In this document: positions 32,958 to 41,540 of the stretch, one piece after another
How the letters are laid out: each line of letters begins with the position of its first letter
Position numbering within the stretch: position 1 is the first letter of the stretch
Assembly: GCF_042667405.1 (NCBI RefSeq)
Contig: NZ_JBHVAL010000003.1
Location: 186,001-250,000, forward strand
Origin: Arthrobacter sp042667405
GTDB lineage: Bacteria > Actinomycetota > Actinomycetes > Actinomycetales > Micrococcaceae
Length of the DNA: 64,000 nt
Direction: 5' to 3'
The notes under the pieces: generated by a model
Database searches by the model: none
Seen by the model: the letters and a program-made list of their open reading frames with translations, nothing else
Told to the model about the DNA's origin: nothing
Position numbers and translations under genes: made by a program

Positions 32958-35363
32958 CTAGGTGCCGAGCGTCAGGTTCTTCTGGTGGCCGTGCCCGTCG
33001 AGTTGGACCTCGATGGTGCTGACGCCCACCAGGACTGCGCCGTCGTCGGACTGAACCGTGGTGGTCCACGAACCAGGCAACGTGATCCGGACGCTGCTTT
33101 GTGTGCGCGATGGATCGGCCACAGACACCGTGAGCTTTCCGTTGCTCTGGCGGGTGGCGAGGGTGCACGGACCCGATGCCGTGTAGCCGGACGCACCGCC
33201 CGCTGCGAAGAAGTTGGCCAACACCAGGGCGTCCTCGTCCGCGGCGATCAGCTGGACATCTGCCGAGTTGGCAAGCACCTTTACGGCCGGGTTTGCGGAC
33301 TGAGAGAACGTGGCATCGTGGGTAGCTGCGGGGAGCACCATGTACGCATAGCCCGAATCTACCGGATCCGTCCCGTGGCGGTGGGTCACGGTGACGAAGT
33401 CCCGCGTTGCAGGCTCGGCGCTGCCACCCGTGTCCGCGCCGGAATTGATGTCATACCAGCTTCCCGTGCGGCGGATGACGGCAACGTCAGGACTTCCGGA
33501 GACACCGGGCGCATCCAGGAAAACGTAGCCTCCGTGTCCTTCTATGTGCAGTGAGCGTTTCAGCCTTACGGGAGCATCGCCTGGAGCCATCACGCGGTTG
33601 CGGGAATCCGTGCGAAGCGCAGGCACTGAACCCACGGCGAAGGACCTGTTCTCGATGGTGGTCTGCACCAACGCGCCACCAGTGCCGGTAATACCCGACC
33701 CAAGGCACACCACGGCGTCGTCCAGGAAGAACCACGATTTCCGCCCTGACAGGGATTTGTTGTGGTTGAGGTGGTCCATGCCGACCACGCCCCAACGGCC
33801 GTCAACGGTCAGTCCACCGGCGAAGGCCTGGTAAGCGCGGGGGATTCCTGTGCCGGCCCCGCCAGCACCGCTGGCCCGGACCTGGTCATTGACGGTGGTT
33901 CCCGGAAGAGCGTATGGGTCCACCGTGGGCCAGAAATGCGCACTGAACTGCGCGGGGTCCTGCCGGGTGTACAGGAAGGTCATGCCATCGCCTTGGTACC
34001 AGCCGAGGTTGTTCTCGCTGTTGCCCCATTCGTAGCGGCCGATTCGCTTGGAGGAGAGGTTCACCGTGCAGCCCCACTGGGGGCGGTGGTGCACCAGCCG
34101 GTCCTGATCGGCGAACATCCGGCTGTAGACCGGGGCGGGAGCAGCTGTCACGGAGGCATTGGTGAGCACGGCCAAGGAAAGCAGCGATTTGGCCAGGCTC
34201 TGGGTGGGATGACCCACGAGCTTCTGGTCGGCACACCGTTCAAGCCACCCCTTGGCCAGCGCCAGGAAACGGGAGCGGTGGGGCTCCTCGCATCCGGGAG
34301 CCAGCAGGAGCACCGCTGAGATCAAACCGAAGCCGCTGACGTAGTCGGGTTCACGCTGCCGGGAGACGGCACGCCCTCGCACGGTGTCCATGATCCGGCC
34401 GTCCCATACGAATGGAGCATAAGTGGACTCAACGGCGTCCAGGAGCACCGACTGCTTGGGATCCTTGATGGCCCAGTCGCTACCGCCCAGCATGGCGATG
34501 ATTTCGGCGATGCCTGCCAACGCAACCACGCCGTAAGTCCCTGCGTAGGGCAGGTAAGTGTGCTGGACAAAGGAGCCATCGGTGTAGAAGCCATCGCCGC
34601 TGGTGACGTAGGTGAACACACTGTTGGTGCCGCCGCGCACGGTATCGCTCAAAGCGTCCCGGCCAAGGGCAATCTCGTCTGTGTTGTTGTCCAGGATGCC
34701 ACGCATGCAGCAGGCCAGGGATTTGTCCACTCGGTTGGCCCCGGTCTCGGCCAGGGATGTAGCACGCCCGCGCCAATTCGGATTTGGCGCGAACCAGCGC
34801 ACCGCGGCCAGGAGGGAGGTGCGGAGTGTCTCCGGAACCTCGGCGTGCAGGAGCGTCAGGATGTCCACGGATTTGCGGGGAACGCCGATTTCCCAGAACC
34901 ACCAGTTGCCGGCTGCGCGCATGCCGGGTTTGTAAGCGGTGTCATTGAGGAGTTTCAGGGCGGCAACAATGTCCTCAGCCAGCTGGGGATTCCCCGCGTA
35001 GGGGGTACCGGCGACGGAGTAGCCCAAAGCCATATCGTAGAGGCGGTTGAAATGCAGGCCCAGGTTGTTGGTCGCTGTGGCAGATTGTCCGATGCCAGCG
35101 GGGGGAAGGTCGCTCCAGAGGGACGTCCGCACTGGAGCTTTGTCCATGGATGACCACCACTTCTCCGTGGTAGCGCCCATGCCCTCAAGTTGTCCAGCGA
35201 GTTCCGGAATGTCCGCAGCGCTTCGGCCACCGGTGAGGACCTGACGGCGTCGATCGATGAGTTCCTGCAGGCCACCGGCCGCAAAGGACGGCCCTCCCTG
35301 GGAAAGGAGCGCGCCCGCGAGTGCGGCTGCTCCTGCCGTGCGGAAAAGGGTCCTGCGGCTCAT
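32958..35363 (-). CDS. Secreted polysaccharide lyase family 8 (hyaluronate/chondroitin/xanthan lyase type)
   Basis: Cleaves a glycan at a uronic acid by beta-elimination, outside the cell. The 801-residue protein has a Tat signal, SRRTLFRTAGAAALAGALL, with an AXA-like cleavage near residue 29. The alpha-toroid catalytic residues are recognisable: Asn210 in ETGANRVD, His268 in FVQHTY and Tyr277 in YAGTYG, the His-Tyr distance matching known PL8 enzymes; NWWFWEIG at 153-160 is the aromatic patch. C-terminal beta-domains follow. Start set at ATG 35363 so that the Tat motif is at the N-terminus. Substrate cannot be chosen from sequence; GH29 and DUF2264 partners suggest a branched uronic-acid glycan rather than plain hyaluronan. 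Confidence 0.88.
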   Translation of the reverse strand: MSRRTLFRTAGAAALAGALLSQGGPSFAAGGLQELIDRRRQVLTGGRSAADIPELAGQLEGMGATTEKWWSSMDKAPVRTSLWSDLPPAGIGQSATATNNLGLHFNRLYDMALGYSVAGTPYAGNPQLAEDIVAALKLLNDTAYKPGMRAAGNWWFWEIGVPRKSVDILTLLHAEVPETLRTSLLAAVRWFAPNPNWRGRATSLAETGANRVDKSLACCMRGILDNNTDEIALGRDALSDTVRGGTNSVFTYVTSGDGFYTDGSFVQHTYLPYAGTYGVVALAGIAEIIAMLGGSDWAIKDPKQSVLLDAVESTYAPFVWDGRIMDTVRGRAVSRQREPDYVSGFGLISAVLLLAPGCEEPHRSRFLALAKGWLERCADQKLVGHPTQSLAKSLLSLAVLTNASVTAAPAPVYSRMFADQDRLVHHRPQWGCTVNLSSKRIGRYEWGNSENNLGWYQGDGMTFLYTRQDPAQFSAHFWPTVDPYALPGTTVNDQVRASGAGGAGTGIPRAYQAFAGGLTVDGRWGVVGMDHLNHNKSLSGRKSWFFLDDAVVCLGSGITGTGGALVQTTIENRSFAVGSVPALRTDSRNRVMAPGDAPVRLKRSLHIEGHGGYVFLDAPGVSGSPDVAVIRRTGSWYDINSGADTGGSAEPATRDFVTVTHRHGTDPVDSGYAYMVLPAATHDATFSQSANPAVKVLANSADVQLIAADEDALVLANFFAAGGASGYTASGPCTLATRQSNGKLTVSVADPSRTQSSVRITLPGSWTTTVQSDDGAVLVGVSTIEVQLDGHGHQKNLTLGT

Positions 35364-35377
35364 GGGTGATCCAATAA

Positions 35378-35404
35378 CGTTCAAAACTGCTCCGTTCAAA
35401 ACTG
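35378..35404 (-). repeat. Two direct repeats in the PL8 leader
   Basis: CGTTCAAAACTG occurs at 35378-35389 and 35393-35404, period 15 bp, just upstream of the lyase start. Could bind a regulator or be a chance duplication. Confidence 0.4.
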
Positions 35405-35488
35405 TTGAGGCCTGGGGTGTGGCGGCGGAAGTTTCCCGCCACCTTATTTCCGGTTCCCGCGCCCCTCAACAGAAATGAACAGAAGTGC

Positions 35489-36583
35489 TCAGAACTTGTT
35501 GAGAGACGAAACGGAGTCCCGGATGACGATGTGCGTACCGACGGTGAGGGTGTTGTCAGAGGAGGCGCCGGCGTCGTGGGGTGACTGTGCCAACGCCAAA
35601 CGGACGGCTTCGCGCCCGAGTTCTTCGAGCGGGACCCGCACAGTGGTGAGCCGGGGACGCAGCTCGCTGGCTACTGGAACGTCGTCGTAGCCAACCACCG
35701 AAATGTCCCGGGGAACCTTGATTCCTCGTTCTTCGAGGGCTTCCAGGATGCCTGCGGCCACGAGGTCGTTTGCCCCGAAGACCGCGGTAAAGTCGAGGTC
35801 CTGATCCAGTAATTCGCGCATGCGGCTGTACCCGAAACCGCGGCCAAACGCACCCTCGTGCACCAGCGCAGGGTCCCGCTCAATCCCGCGGGCGTCCAGG
35901 GCACGGTAGAAGCCCGCCAGCCGGGACGCGGTGGTGGAGAATCCGCTGGGACCACCAACGTAGAGAATCCTGCGATGGCCCTGGGAGATGAGGTAGTCGG
36001 TGATTGCGAAGGCGCCTCCTTCGTTGTCATAGGTGACCATCTTGGTGGGCACACCCGGCCCGAGGGACGGCCTCCCGCACAGGACCAGCGAAGAACCGGC
36101 CGCTGCAAGTGCCCGCGCACGGTCGGCCATCTGCTTCCGGTATCGGGGGTCGTCGGATGCCCCGCCCACCACTATGACGGCGTCGGTGCGTTGTTCCCGC
36201 ATGAGGTCCACCAGCGCCAGCTCACGTTCCTTGTCACCATGGGTGGCGGTGATGAGGCACAGCCGTCCCTCGGCGCTCGCCTGACGCTCCACTCCGCGTG
36301 CGATGTACGCGAAGAAAGGATCGGCGACGTCGTTGATGATGATTCCCACTGTCCGGGTGGTGGCGCCGGCCAGGGCACGCGCGTGGGCGTTGGCGACGTA
36401 ACCAAGGTCCGACACGGAGCGAAGGATCCGTTCACGGGTGGCCTTGGCCACCGGATAGTTGCCACTCAGGGCCCTGGATACGGTAGCCACTGACACGCCT
36501 GCCGCCTGGGCGACGTCGGCAATCGTGGCGCCGCTGCCGCCGCGGGCGGTGGCGGAATCTGTGGGGGAGTTTTTCTCGGTCAC
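35489..36583 (-). CDS. LacI-family transcriptional regulator of the glycan locus
   Basis: 364 residues: helix-turn-helix TIADVAQAAGVSVATVSRAL at ~20-39, hinge helix ANAHARALAG, then a sugar-binding domain (VGIIINDVADPFFAYIARG, FGANDLVAAGILEALEERG). GTG 36583 overlaps the stop of the dehydrogenase gene by one base, so it is cotranscribed with it and, with an 89-125 bp gap, probably with the PL8 gene. The two 18-bp palindromes at 37643 and 37774 are the likely operators, which would couple both arms of the locus to one sugar signal. Confidence 0.9.
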   Translation of the reverse strand: MTEKNSPTDSATARGGSGATIADVAQAAGVSVATVSRALSGNYPVAKATRERILRSVSDLGYVANAHARALAGATTRTVGIIINDVADPFFAYIARGVERQASAEGRLCLITATHGDKERELALVDLMREQRTDAVIVVGGASDDPRYRKQMADRARALAAAGSSLVLCGRPSLGPGVPTKMVTYDNEGGAFAITDYLISQGHRRILYVGGPSGFSTTASRLAGFYRALDARGIERDPALVHEGAFGRGFGYSRMRELLDQDLDFTAVFGANDLVAAGILEALEERGIKVPRDISVVGYDDVPVASELRPRLTTVRVPLEELGREAVRLALAQSPHDAGASSDNTLTVGTHIVIRDSVSSLNKF

Positions 36584-37608
36584 TAGGCGATTCTTGCAAG
36601 ATCCGCAGCCAAAACCGGATAAGCCAAGGGCAAGCCCTCGCTCAATCGGCGAACTTCCATGACCGCTTGGCTGCCCAAACGGTGGATCTCGTTGCCCATT
36701 GCCCCCGCAATATGGGGAGTCAGCACAACATTGGGCAGGGTGTGCAGGACCGAACCGGCAGGAAGGGGTTCGGGGTCCGTGACGTCGAGATAGGCATCGA
36801 GCCGGCCGGAAACCAGCTCCCGGGTCAGTGCGGCGGCGTCGATCAATACGCCCCTTGCGGTGTTGATGACCAGAGTGCCGTCCTTCATCAAGCCGAGCTC
36901 CTTCGCGCCTATGATGCCGCGCGTTTCGGCAATGTCAGGGGCATGGACACTGACGACGTCGGACAGCGTGCAAAGTTGTTCCAGGCCTACGGATTCGACA
37001 CCCAACCCGGCAGCCTCGACGGCGTCAAGGTAGGGGTCGTAGACCAGCACCCTCGCGTCGAGGTTCTTCAGGAGTCCCATCACCAGGCGTCCTACACGCG
37101 ACGCGCCAACCAGACCGATGGTTATGCCGTTGGTTCCTATGGTGGGGAATCCGGCAGCGTTGCGGGATTCGCCGGTTGTGCGCAGCTGTTCACTGAATCG
37201 CCGGGCTCTTTTGAGGCCCATGATGATTGCCGCAAACGTGAATTCGGCCACCGGCACCGCATTCGCCGCAGCAGAGGACGACACCTGGATCCCACGTTCA
37301 TGGACCTCCGGGGAGAGGAATGTCTTGACGGTGCCCGCTGCGTGGACGATTGCGCGCAGTTGCGGCAGCCGGTCCAGGACGCAGCCGTCGATAGCGGGGG
37401 CTCCCCAGCCGGTGATTAGCAGCTCGGCCTCTGCGAGCAACTCGAAAACGCCAGGCGCGGAGAAATCTGCAACGGGCCCGGGTTCAAGCAGCGTGACCAT
37501 ACCGCGCAGCCGGGCGAGGTCCTCGGTGCTGAACAGGGTGGACAGATTGTTCCTCCCCATCACGAAAGCAGCCTTCATGGGGCCGATGTGCTCGAGCTTG
37601 GTGGTCAC
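36583..37608 (-). CDS. D-2-hydroxyacid dehydrogenase family protein
   Basis: NAD-dependent oxidoreductase of 341 residues. Rossmann motif GLVGASRVGR, catalytic Arg in INTARGVLID and His in LTPHIAGAM near the C-terminus; a Glu/Asp lies between as usual. Overall like phosphoglycerate dehydrogenase/hydroxyphenylpyruvate reductase relatives without an ACT domain. GTG 37608 is taken; ATG 37578 is an alternative. First gene of the leftward unit of the glycan locus, so a role in uronic-acid or ketoacid catabolism is likely but not established. Confidence 0.85.
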   Translation of the reverse strand: MTTKLEHIGPMKAAFVMGRNNLSTLFSTEDLARLRGMVTLLEPGPVADFSAPGVFELLAEAELLITGWGAPAIDGCVLDRLPQLRAIVHAAGTVKTFLSPEVHERGIQVSSSAAANAVPVAEFTFAAIIMGLKRARRFSEQLRTTGESRNAAGFPTIGTNGITIGLVGASRVGRLVMGLLKNLDARVLVYDPYLDAVEAAGLGVESVGLEQLCTLSDVVSVHAPDIAETRGIIGAKELGLMKDGTLVINTARGVLIDAAALTRELVSGRLDAYLDVTDPEPLPAGSVLHTLPNVVLTPHIAGAMGNEIHRLGSQAVMEVRRLSEGLPLAYPVLAADLARIA

Positions 37609-37642
37609 TGCTGGGTTCCGTCCGGTTGTGGTTGAGAAAACT

Positions 37643-37698
37643 ATAGAAATCGCTTGCTATTGGATGTCAGCGTAGATGCAGCTCCAAAACGCTGTCAA
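37643..37698 (-). promoter_or_regulatory. Leftward promoter and LacI operator O1
   Basis: On the minus strand: TTGACA (complement of 37693-37698), 18-bp spacer, TACGCT (complement of 37669-37674). Operator ATAGAAATCGCTTGCTAT at 37643-37660 begins right after the expected start site. It matches O2 at 13-14 of 18 positions. Confidence 0.75.
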
Positions 37699-37736
37699 TG
37701 CCAACTACGCCGCCAGTGCGGGCGAGAGCCGTGTTA

Positions 37737-37791
37737 TTGACATCACACAATTTCACTGGGTAGCTTGTTCTCCATAGTAAACGCTTACTAT
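37737..37791 (+). promoter_or_regulatory. Rightward promoter and LacI operator O2
   Basis: TTGACA (37737-37742), 18-bp spacer, TAGCTT (37761-37766), then operator ATAGTAAACGCTTACTAT (37774-37791) with perfect 7-bp arms around the CG centre typical of LacI-family sites. A bound repressor would block transcription start of the ABC transporter operon. Confidence 0.8.
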
Positions 37792-37864
37792 TTCAGCCGA
37801 TCGGTCGCTTCCAAGCGCCGGGCCACTCCACATCGCCGGCAACCGGCGCAGACAGAGGAAATAC

Positions 37865-38905
37865 ATGAGCAGCAACAGCCAGACACTTACGCCCCGGGCG
37901 ACGCGCGACGTCGGCGGGCCGACGACGGCGGTGCCAGGCCGCCGTCGTGACCGCCCTCCTGCTGGAGCCGCAGGGCAGGTCCGCAAGAAGAGCCTGATGG
38001 CCCGCATCCGACGCGACAAAGTGATGTTGCTGTTGATCGCACCGGGCTTCCTGTACTTCGTGGTATTTCACTACGTCCCGCTCGCCGGCAACATCATCGC
38101 GTTTCTGGACTACAAGCCCTATCTCGGTTTTGTGGACAGCGTCTGGGTGGGACTGGACAACTTCGCGGCGATGTTCCAGGACGGTGCCTTCTGGGAAGCT
38201 CTCCGCAACACCCTGGTGATCACCGGTTTGCAGCTGGCGCTGTTCTTCCCGGTCCCCATCTGCCTGGCACTGCTGCTGAACAGCATCGTGTCCAACAGGA
38301 TCCGCAAGTTCGTGCAGAGTGTCGTCTATCTGCCGCACTTCATTGGCTGGGTGATCATCGTGGCCGTCTTCTCCGAAGTCCTCGGTGCCACGGGAGCCGT
38401 CCCGCACCTCCTGGAAAACCTGGGTCTTCCGCGCTTCGACGCCATGACCACCCCCGAATTCTTCCCCTTCCTTGTGACCATCCAATCCATCTGGAAGGAC
38501 GCAGGCTGGGGGACCATCATCTTCCTTGCCGCGCTCATGAACGTGGACCAGGAGCTCTACGAAGCCGCAGCCGTGGACGGAGCGAACGCCCGGCACAGAC
38601 TTTGGCACATCACCATCCCGGGCATCATGCCCGTCATCATCCTGCTGCTCATCCTCAACCTTGGCAGCATCCTTTCAGTGGGCTTCGAACAGATCGTCCT
38701 GCAACGCGACAACGTCGGCCCGGGCGCGGGCGAAGTGCTGGACACCTATGTCTACTTCCACGGCATCCAGGACGGGCAGTGGGGTCCGGCGGCCGCCGTG
38801 GGGCTGGTCAAAGGAATCGTCGGGCTGATCCTGGTGCTCGGAGCCAACAAGCTGGCCCACCTCTTCGGACAGGAAGGTGTCTATTCCAATGGCAAATCCA
38901 AGTAG
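37865..38905 (+). CDS. ABC sugar transporter permease, LplB type
   Basis: 346 residues with a 50-residue basic N-terminal tail, then six membrane segments. APGFLYFVVFHYVPLAGNIIAF and the coupling motif EAAAVDGANARHRLWHITIPG are typical of LplB-like permeases, which with YtcP and LplA partners import oligosaccharides, often uronic-acid-containing ones. No ATPase gene is present; such systems share an MsmX/MsiK-type ATPase encoded elsewhere. First gene of the rightward operon behind operator O2. Confidence 0.9.
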   Translation: MSSNSQTLTPRATRDVGGPTTAVPGRRRDRPPAGAAGQVRKKSLMARIRRDKVMLLLIAPGFLYFVVFHYVPLAGNIIAFLDYKPYLGFVDSVWVGLDNFAAMFQDGAFWEALRNTLVITGLQLALFFPVPICLALLLNSIVSNRIRKFVQSVVYLPHFIGWVIIVAVFSEVLGATGAVPHLLENLGLPRFDAMTTPEFFPFLVTIQSIWKDAGWGTIIFLAALMNVDQELYEAAAVDGANARHRLWHITIPGIMPVIILLLILNLGSILSVGFEQIVLQRDNVGPGAGEVLDTYVYFHGIQDGQWGPAAAVGLVKGIVGLILVLGANKLAHLFGQEGVYSNGKSK

Positions 38906-39830
38906 CACTTTGGTGGCAGGCCTCGGCCGTCGCGGGAACCGCCCCGTGAAAAAGGACAGCCGCCCCGTCTGGATGGAAAAGCCCAAGCCGGTGGTTCAAG
39001 TATCCAAAGCCATCGCCCTGGTAGTCATCTGCTTTCTTGCCTTGTACCCATTGCTGGCAGTCCTGGCCACGAGCCTCTCGAGCCAAAGCGAGATCGCCAA
39101 TAACAACGGCCTGGTGCTGTTCCCCAAGGAACCCACCTTCGCCGCGTACCAAACCATCTTTGCCGGCGGCGTAGTGACCGATGCCTTGATCCGCTCCCTG
39201 CTCATCACCACCGTTGGCACTGCATTGTCCCTGGTGGTCACTGTAGCCATGGCTTATGGGCTTACCCGGAGGGACCTTGTGGGCGGCCGCTTCTTCCTCA
39301 TGACCGCACTGTTCACGATGCTTTTCAGCCCAGGTATCATTCCCAGCTTCCTCATGGTCAAGGAACTCGGCCTGTTGGACAATTACGCAGCACTGGTCCT
39401 TCCCACCTTGATGAGTGCCTTCAACCTCGTGGTGGTCCGGTCCTTCTTCATGAACCTGCCCAACGAACTGTTCGAGGCCGCCAAGATCGACGGCGCGGGA
39501 GACTTCCGGATCCTGGTCCAGATGGTGCTGCCCCTGTCACGCGGGGTGCTGGCCGTCGTCGGGCTCTTCTACGCGGTGGGCTATTGGAACGCCTTCTTCA
39601 ACGCCATGCTCTACCTGAACGATGACAAGTGGCCGCTGTCGATGATCCTGCGCCAGTACGTCCTGTTGGGCCAACCCATGGGCGACTCCGCAGTAGCCGA
39701 GATCGCGGTGCCGTCCCAGGCGATCCAGATGGCCGTCGTCGTTATTTCGTTGATCCCGATCGTGATCGTCTTCCCGTTCCTCCAGCGGTACTTCACCAAG
39801 GGCGTCCTCACCGGCGCCATCAAAGGCTAA
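38889..39830 (+). CDS. ABC sugar transporter permease, YtcP type
   Basis: 313 residues with six membrane segments. SLSSQSEIANNNGLVLFPKE and the coupling motif EAAKIDGAGDFRILVQMVLP place it with YtcP/AraQ-like permeases; SMILRQYVL near the end is also typical. ATG 38889 overlaps the LplB gene by 17 bp and has GGAAGG upstream. It pairs with the preceding permease. Confidence 0.9.
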   Translation: MANPSSTLVAGLGRRGNRPVKKDSRPVWMEKPKPVVQVSKAIALVVICFLALYPLLAVLATSLSSQSEIANNNGLVLFPKEPTFAAYQTIFAGGVVTDALIRSLLITTVGTALSLVVTVAMAYGLTRRDLVGGRFFLMTALFTMLFSPGIIPSFLMVKELGLLDNYAALVLPTLMSAFNLVVVRSFFMNLPNELFEAAKIDGAGDFRILVQMVLPLSRGVLAVVGLFYAVGYWNAFFNAMLYLNDDKWPLSMILRQYVLLGQPMGDSAVAEIAVPSQAIQMAVVVISLIPIVIVFPFLQRYFTKGVLTGAIKG

Positions 39831-39860
39831 GCAAACTCTCTACTCTCGAAAAGGAATCCC

Positions 39861-41510
39861 ATGAACGCAGTCCCGACTCCCGGCCCCAGCCGCCGGAGCT
39901 TCCTTTCCGTGGCGGGCATTGGCGCCCTGGCACTGTTCAGCGGCGGGGCCCTGGCCGGTTGCGGGCAGCGCACCACCAACGTGGCCTCAAACGCCAGTGA
40001 GGCGTTGCTGCCAACGCACATGCCACTCAAATCGGCAGCCGCAGACATCGCCGGTACGGCCGAAGGCGTCCCGTCGGCCTTTTACAAGTACCCAACGCCC
40101 TTCCGGAGCGTGCCGAGAGCACCCCTCAGCGGCGGCAAGATCACAGCCATCACAAACCTTTTCGGCACGGCTCCCAACGCCCGTGCAGACAATCCCGCGT
40201 GGCAGGCCATTGAAGCCCGTTTGGGTGGACAGGTGGAGATCACCTCGGTCTCCTCGGATGACTACGCCACCAAGTTCAACACGGTCATCGCGGGCGGTGA
40301 GCTGCCGGACCTCATGTTGAACGACGGAGCTGCGGTGCCCAACATCGTGGAGTTCCTGCAGGCCAAATGCGCGGACCTGACGCCGTTGCTGGGTGGCGAC
40401 AAAATCAAGGACTATCCCAACCTCGCCGCCATTCCGGAGGTTTTCTGGAAGCAGACCGTGCAAGCCGGCAAGCTGTACTCCCTGCCCATCCCACGCAACC
40501 TGACCGGCGGCTCCGGATTCGTGAACCAGACGCTGCTGGAGAACGTGGGGCTCAAATCCACCGAGGACATCAAGGACAAGGACGATTTCTACCGGGTGGC
40601 CAAGGAACTGACCAATCCCGCCAAAAACCAGTGGGCGCTGGGCAGTACCAAGTTCGGTCTCACGATGCTCCACCACATGTTCCGGACGCCGAACGTCTGG
40701 AAGAACGACGGCGGCAAACTCACCCGGGCGTTCGAGACGGACGAATACATGGCCGCGATCGAATTCGCAGCCAAGCTCTATAAGGACGGACTGTACGTAC
40801 CGGGTTCCGAGGGGTGGACGAAATCCCAGATGGTGAACTCGTTCATCTCCGGGAAAGTGGCCATGATCTACGACGGTCTGCCCGCGTACATCGGGCCCAC
40901 TGGCTACGGCCGCAGCGTCCCCGCCGCGAACAAGGCCAACAAGGCCGTGCCATTCATCCCGGTGGGCCACGACGGCGGCAAGGCCCAGACCTGGCTGGAC
41001 AACATCACGTTCGGCACCGTGATGCTGAAGAAAGCGGACGAATCCAAGCTCAAGGAAGTCCTGGCCGTGGCCAACTTCCTGGCGGCACCATTTGGCAGCG
41101 AAGAATACCTGCTGCTCAACTACGGCGCAGAAGGAGCGGACTACACCCTGGATGCCAACGGCAACCCCGTGGTGACCGAGCGGGCCTTGCTGGACAACGC
41201 CGTGCCATGGAAGTACCTCGCAGCTCCCCAGCAGGTGGTGTACGACCCCAGCAACAAGGACATCGTCGACGTCATGCACAACGCTTACTCCAAGCTCATT
41301 CCGCTCGGGGTCGAGGACCCTTGCGGCACCCTGTTCAGCCCGACCAACGCCAGCAAGGGCGCAAAGCTGGGTCAGCCGGTTTCCGACGCCGCCACAGCTG
41401 TCATCGCAGGGCGCGGGACCATGGATGCCCTCAAGAGTGCCGTGGCGGACTGGAAGAAGAACGGCGGCGACACCATTCGCGGCGAATACGAATCAGCACT
41501 GGCCAAATAG
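39861..41510 (+). CDS. Extracellular solute-binding lipoprotein, LplA type
   Basis: Binding protein for the same transporter, 549 residues. The N-terminus has twin arginines (SRRSFLSVAG, 10-19) and a lipobox LAGC with Cys34, suggesting a Tat-exported lipoprotein. The mature part has ITAITNLFGTAPNARADNPA, typical of the large (500+) LplA/YtcQ binding proteins for oligosaccharides. AAAGGA lies upstream of ATG 39861, 30 bp after the permease. Ligand presumably the unsaturated oligosaccharides released by the PL8 lyase. Confidence 0.9.
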   Translation: MNAVPTPGPSRRSFLSVAGIGALALFSGGALAGCGQRTTNVASNASEALLPTHMPLKSAAADIAGTAEGVPSAFYKYPTPFRSVPRAPLSGGKITAITNLFGTAPNARADNPAWQAIEARLGGQVEITSVSSDDYATKFNTVIAGGELPDLMLNDGAAVPNIVEFLQAKCADLTPLLGGDKIKDYPNLAAIPEVFWKQTVQAGKLYSLPIPRNLTGGSGFVNQTLLENVGLKSTEDIKDKDDFYRVAKELTNPAKNQWALGSTKFGLTMLHHMFRTPNVWKNDGGKLTRAFETDEYMAAIEFAAKLYKDGLYVPGSEGWTKSQMVNSFISGKVAMIYDGLPAYIGPTGYGRSVPAANKANKAVPFIPVGHDGGKAQTWLDNITFGTVMLKKADESKLKEVLAVANFLAAPFGSEEYLLLNYGAEGADYTLDANGNPVVTERALLDNAVPWKYLAAPQQVVYDPSNKDIVDVMHNAYSKLIPLGVEDPCGTLFSPTNASKGAKLGQPVSDAATAVIAGRGTMDALKSAVADWKKNGGDTIRGEYESALAK

Positions 41511-41540
41511 GCTCCGGAAAAAACCCAAGGATCCAACACC

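Noticed and set aside
38889..41510. Missing ATPase as a sign of a broken transporter
   Set aside because: LplB/YtcP/LplA systems usually borrow a shared MsmX/MsiK-type ATPase from elsewhere, so its absence is normal.
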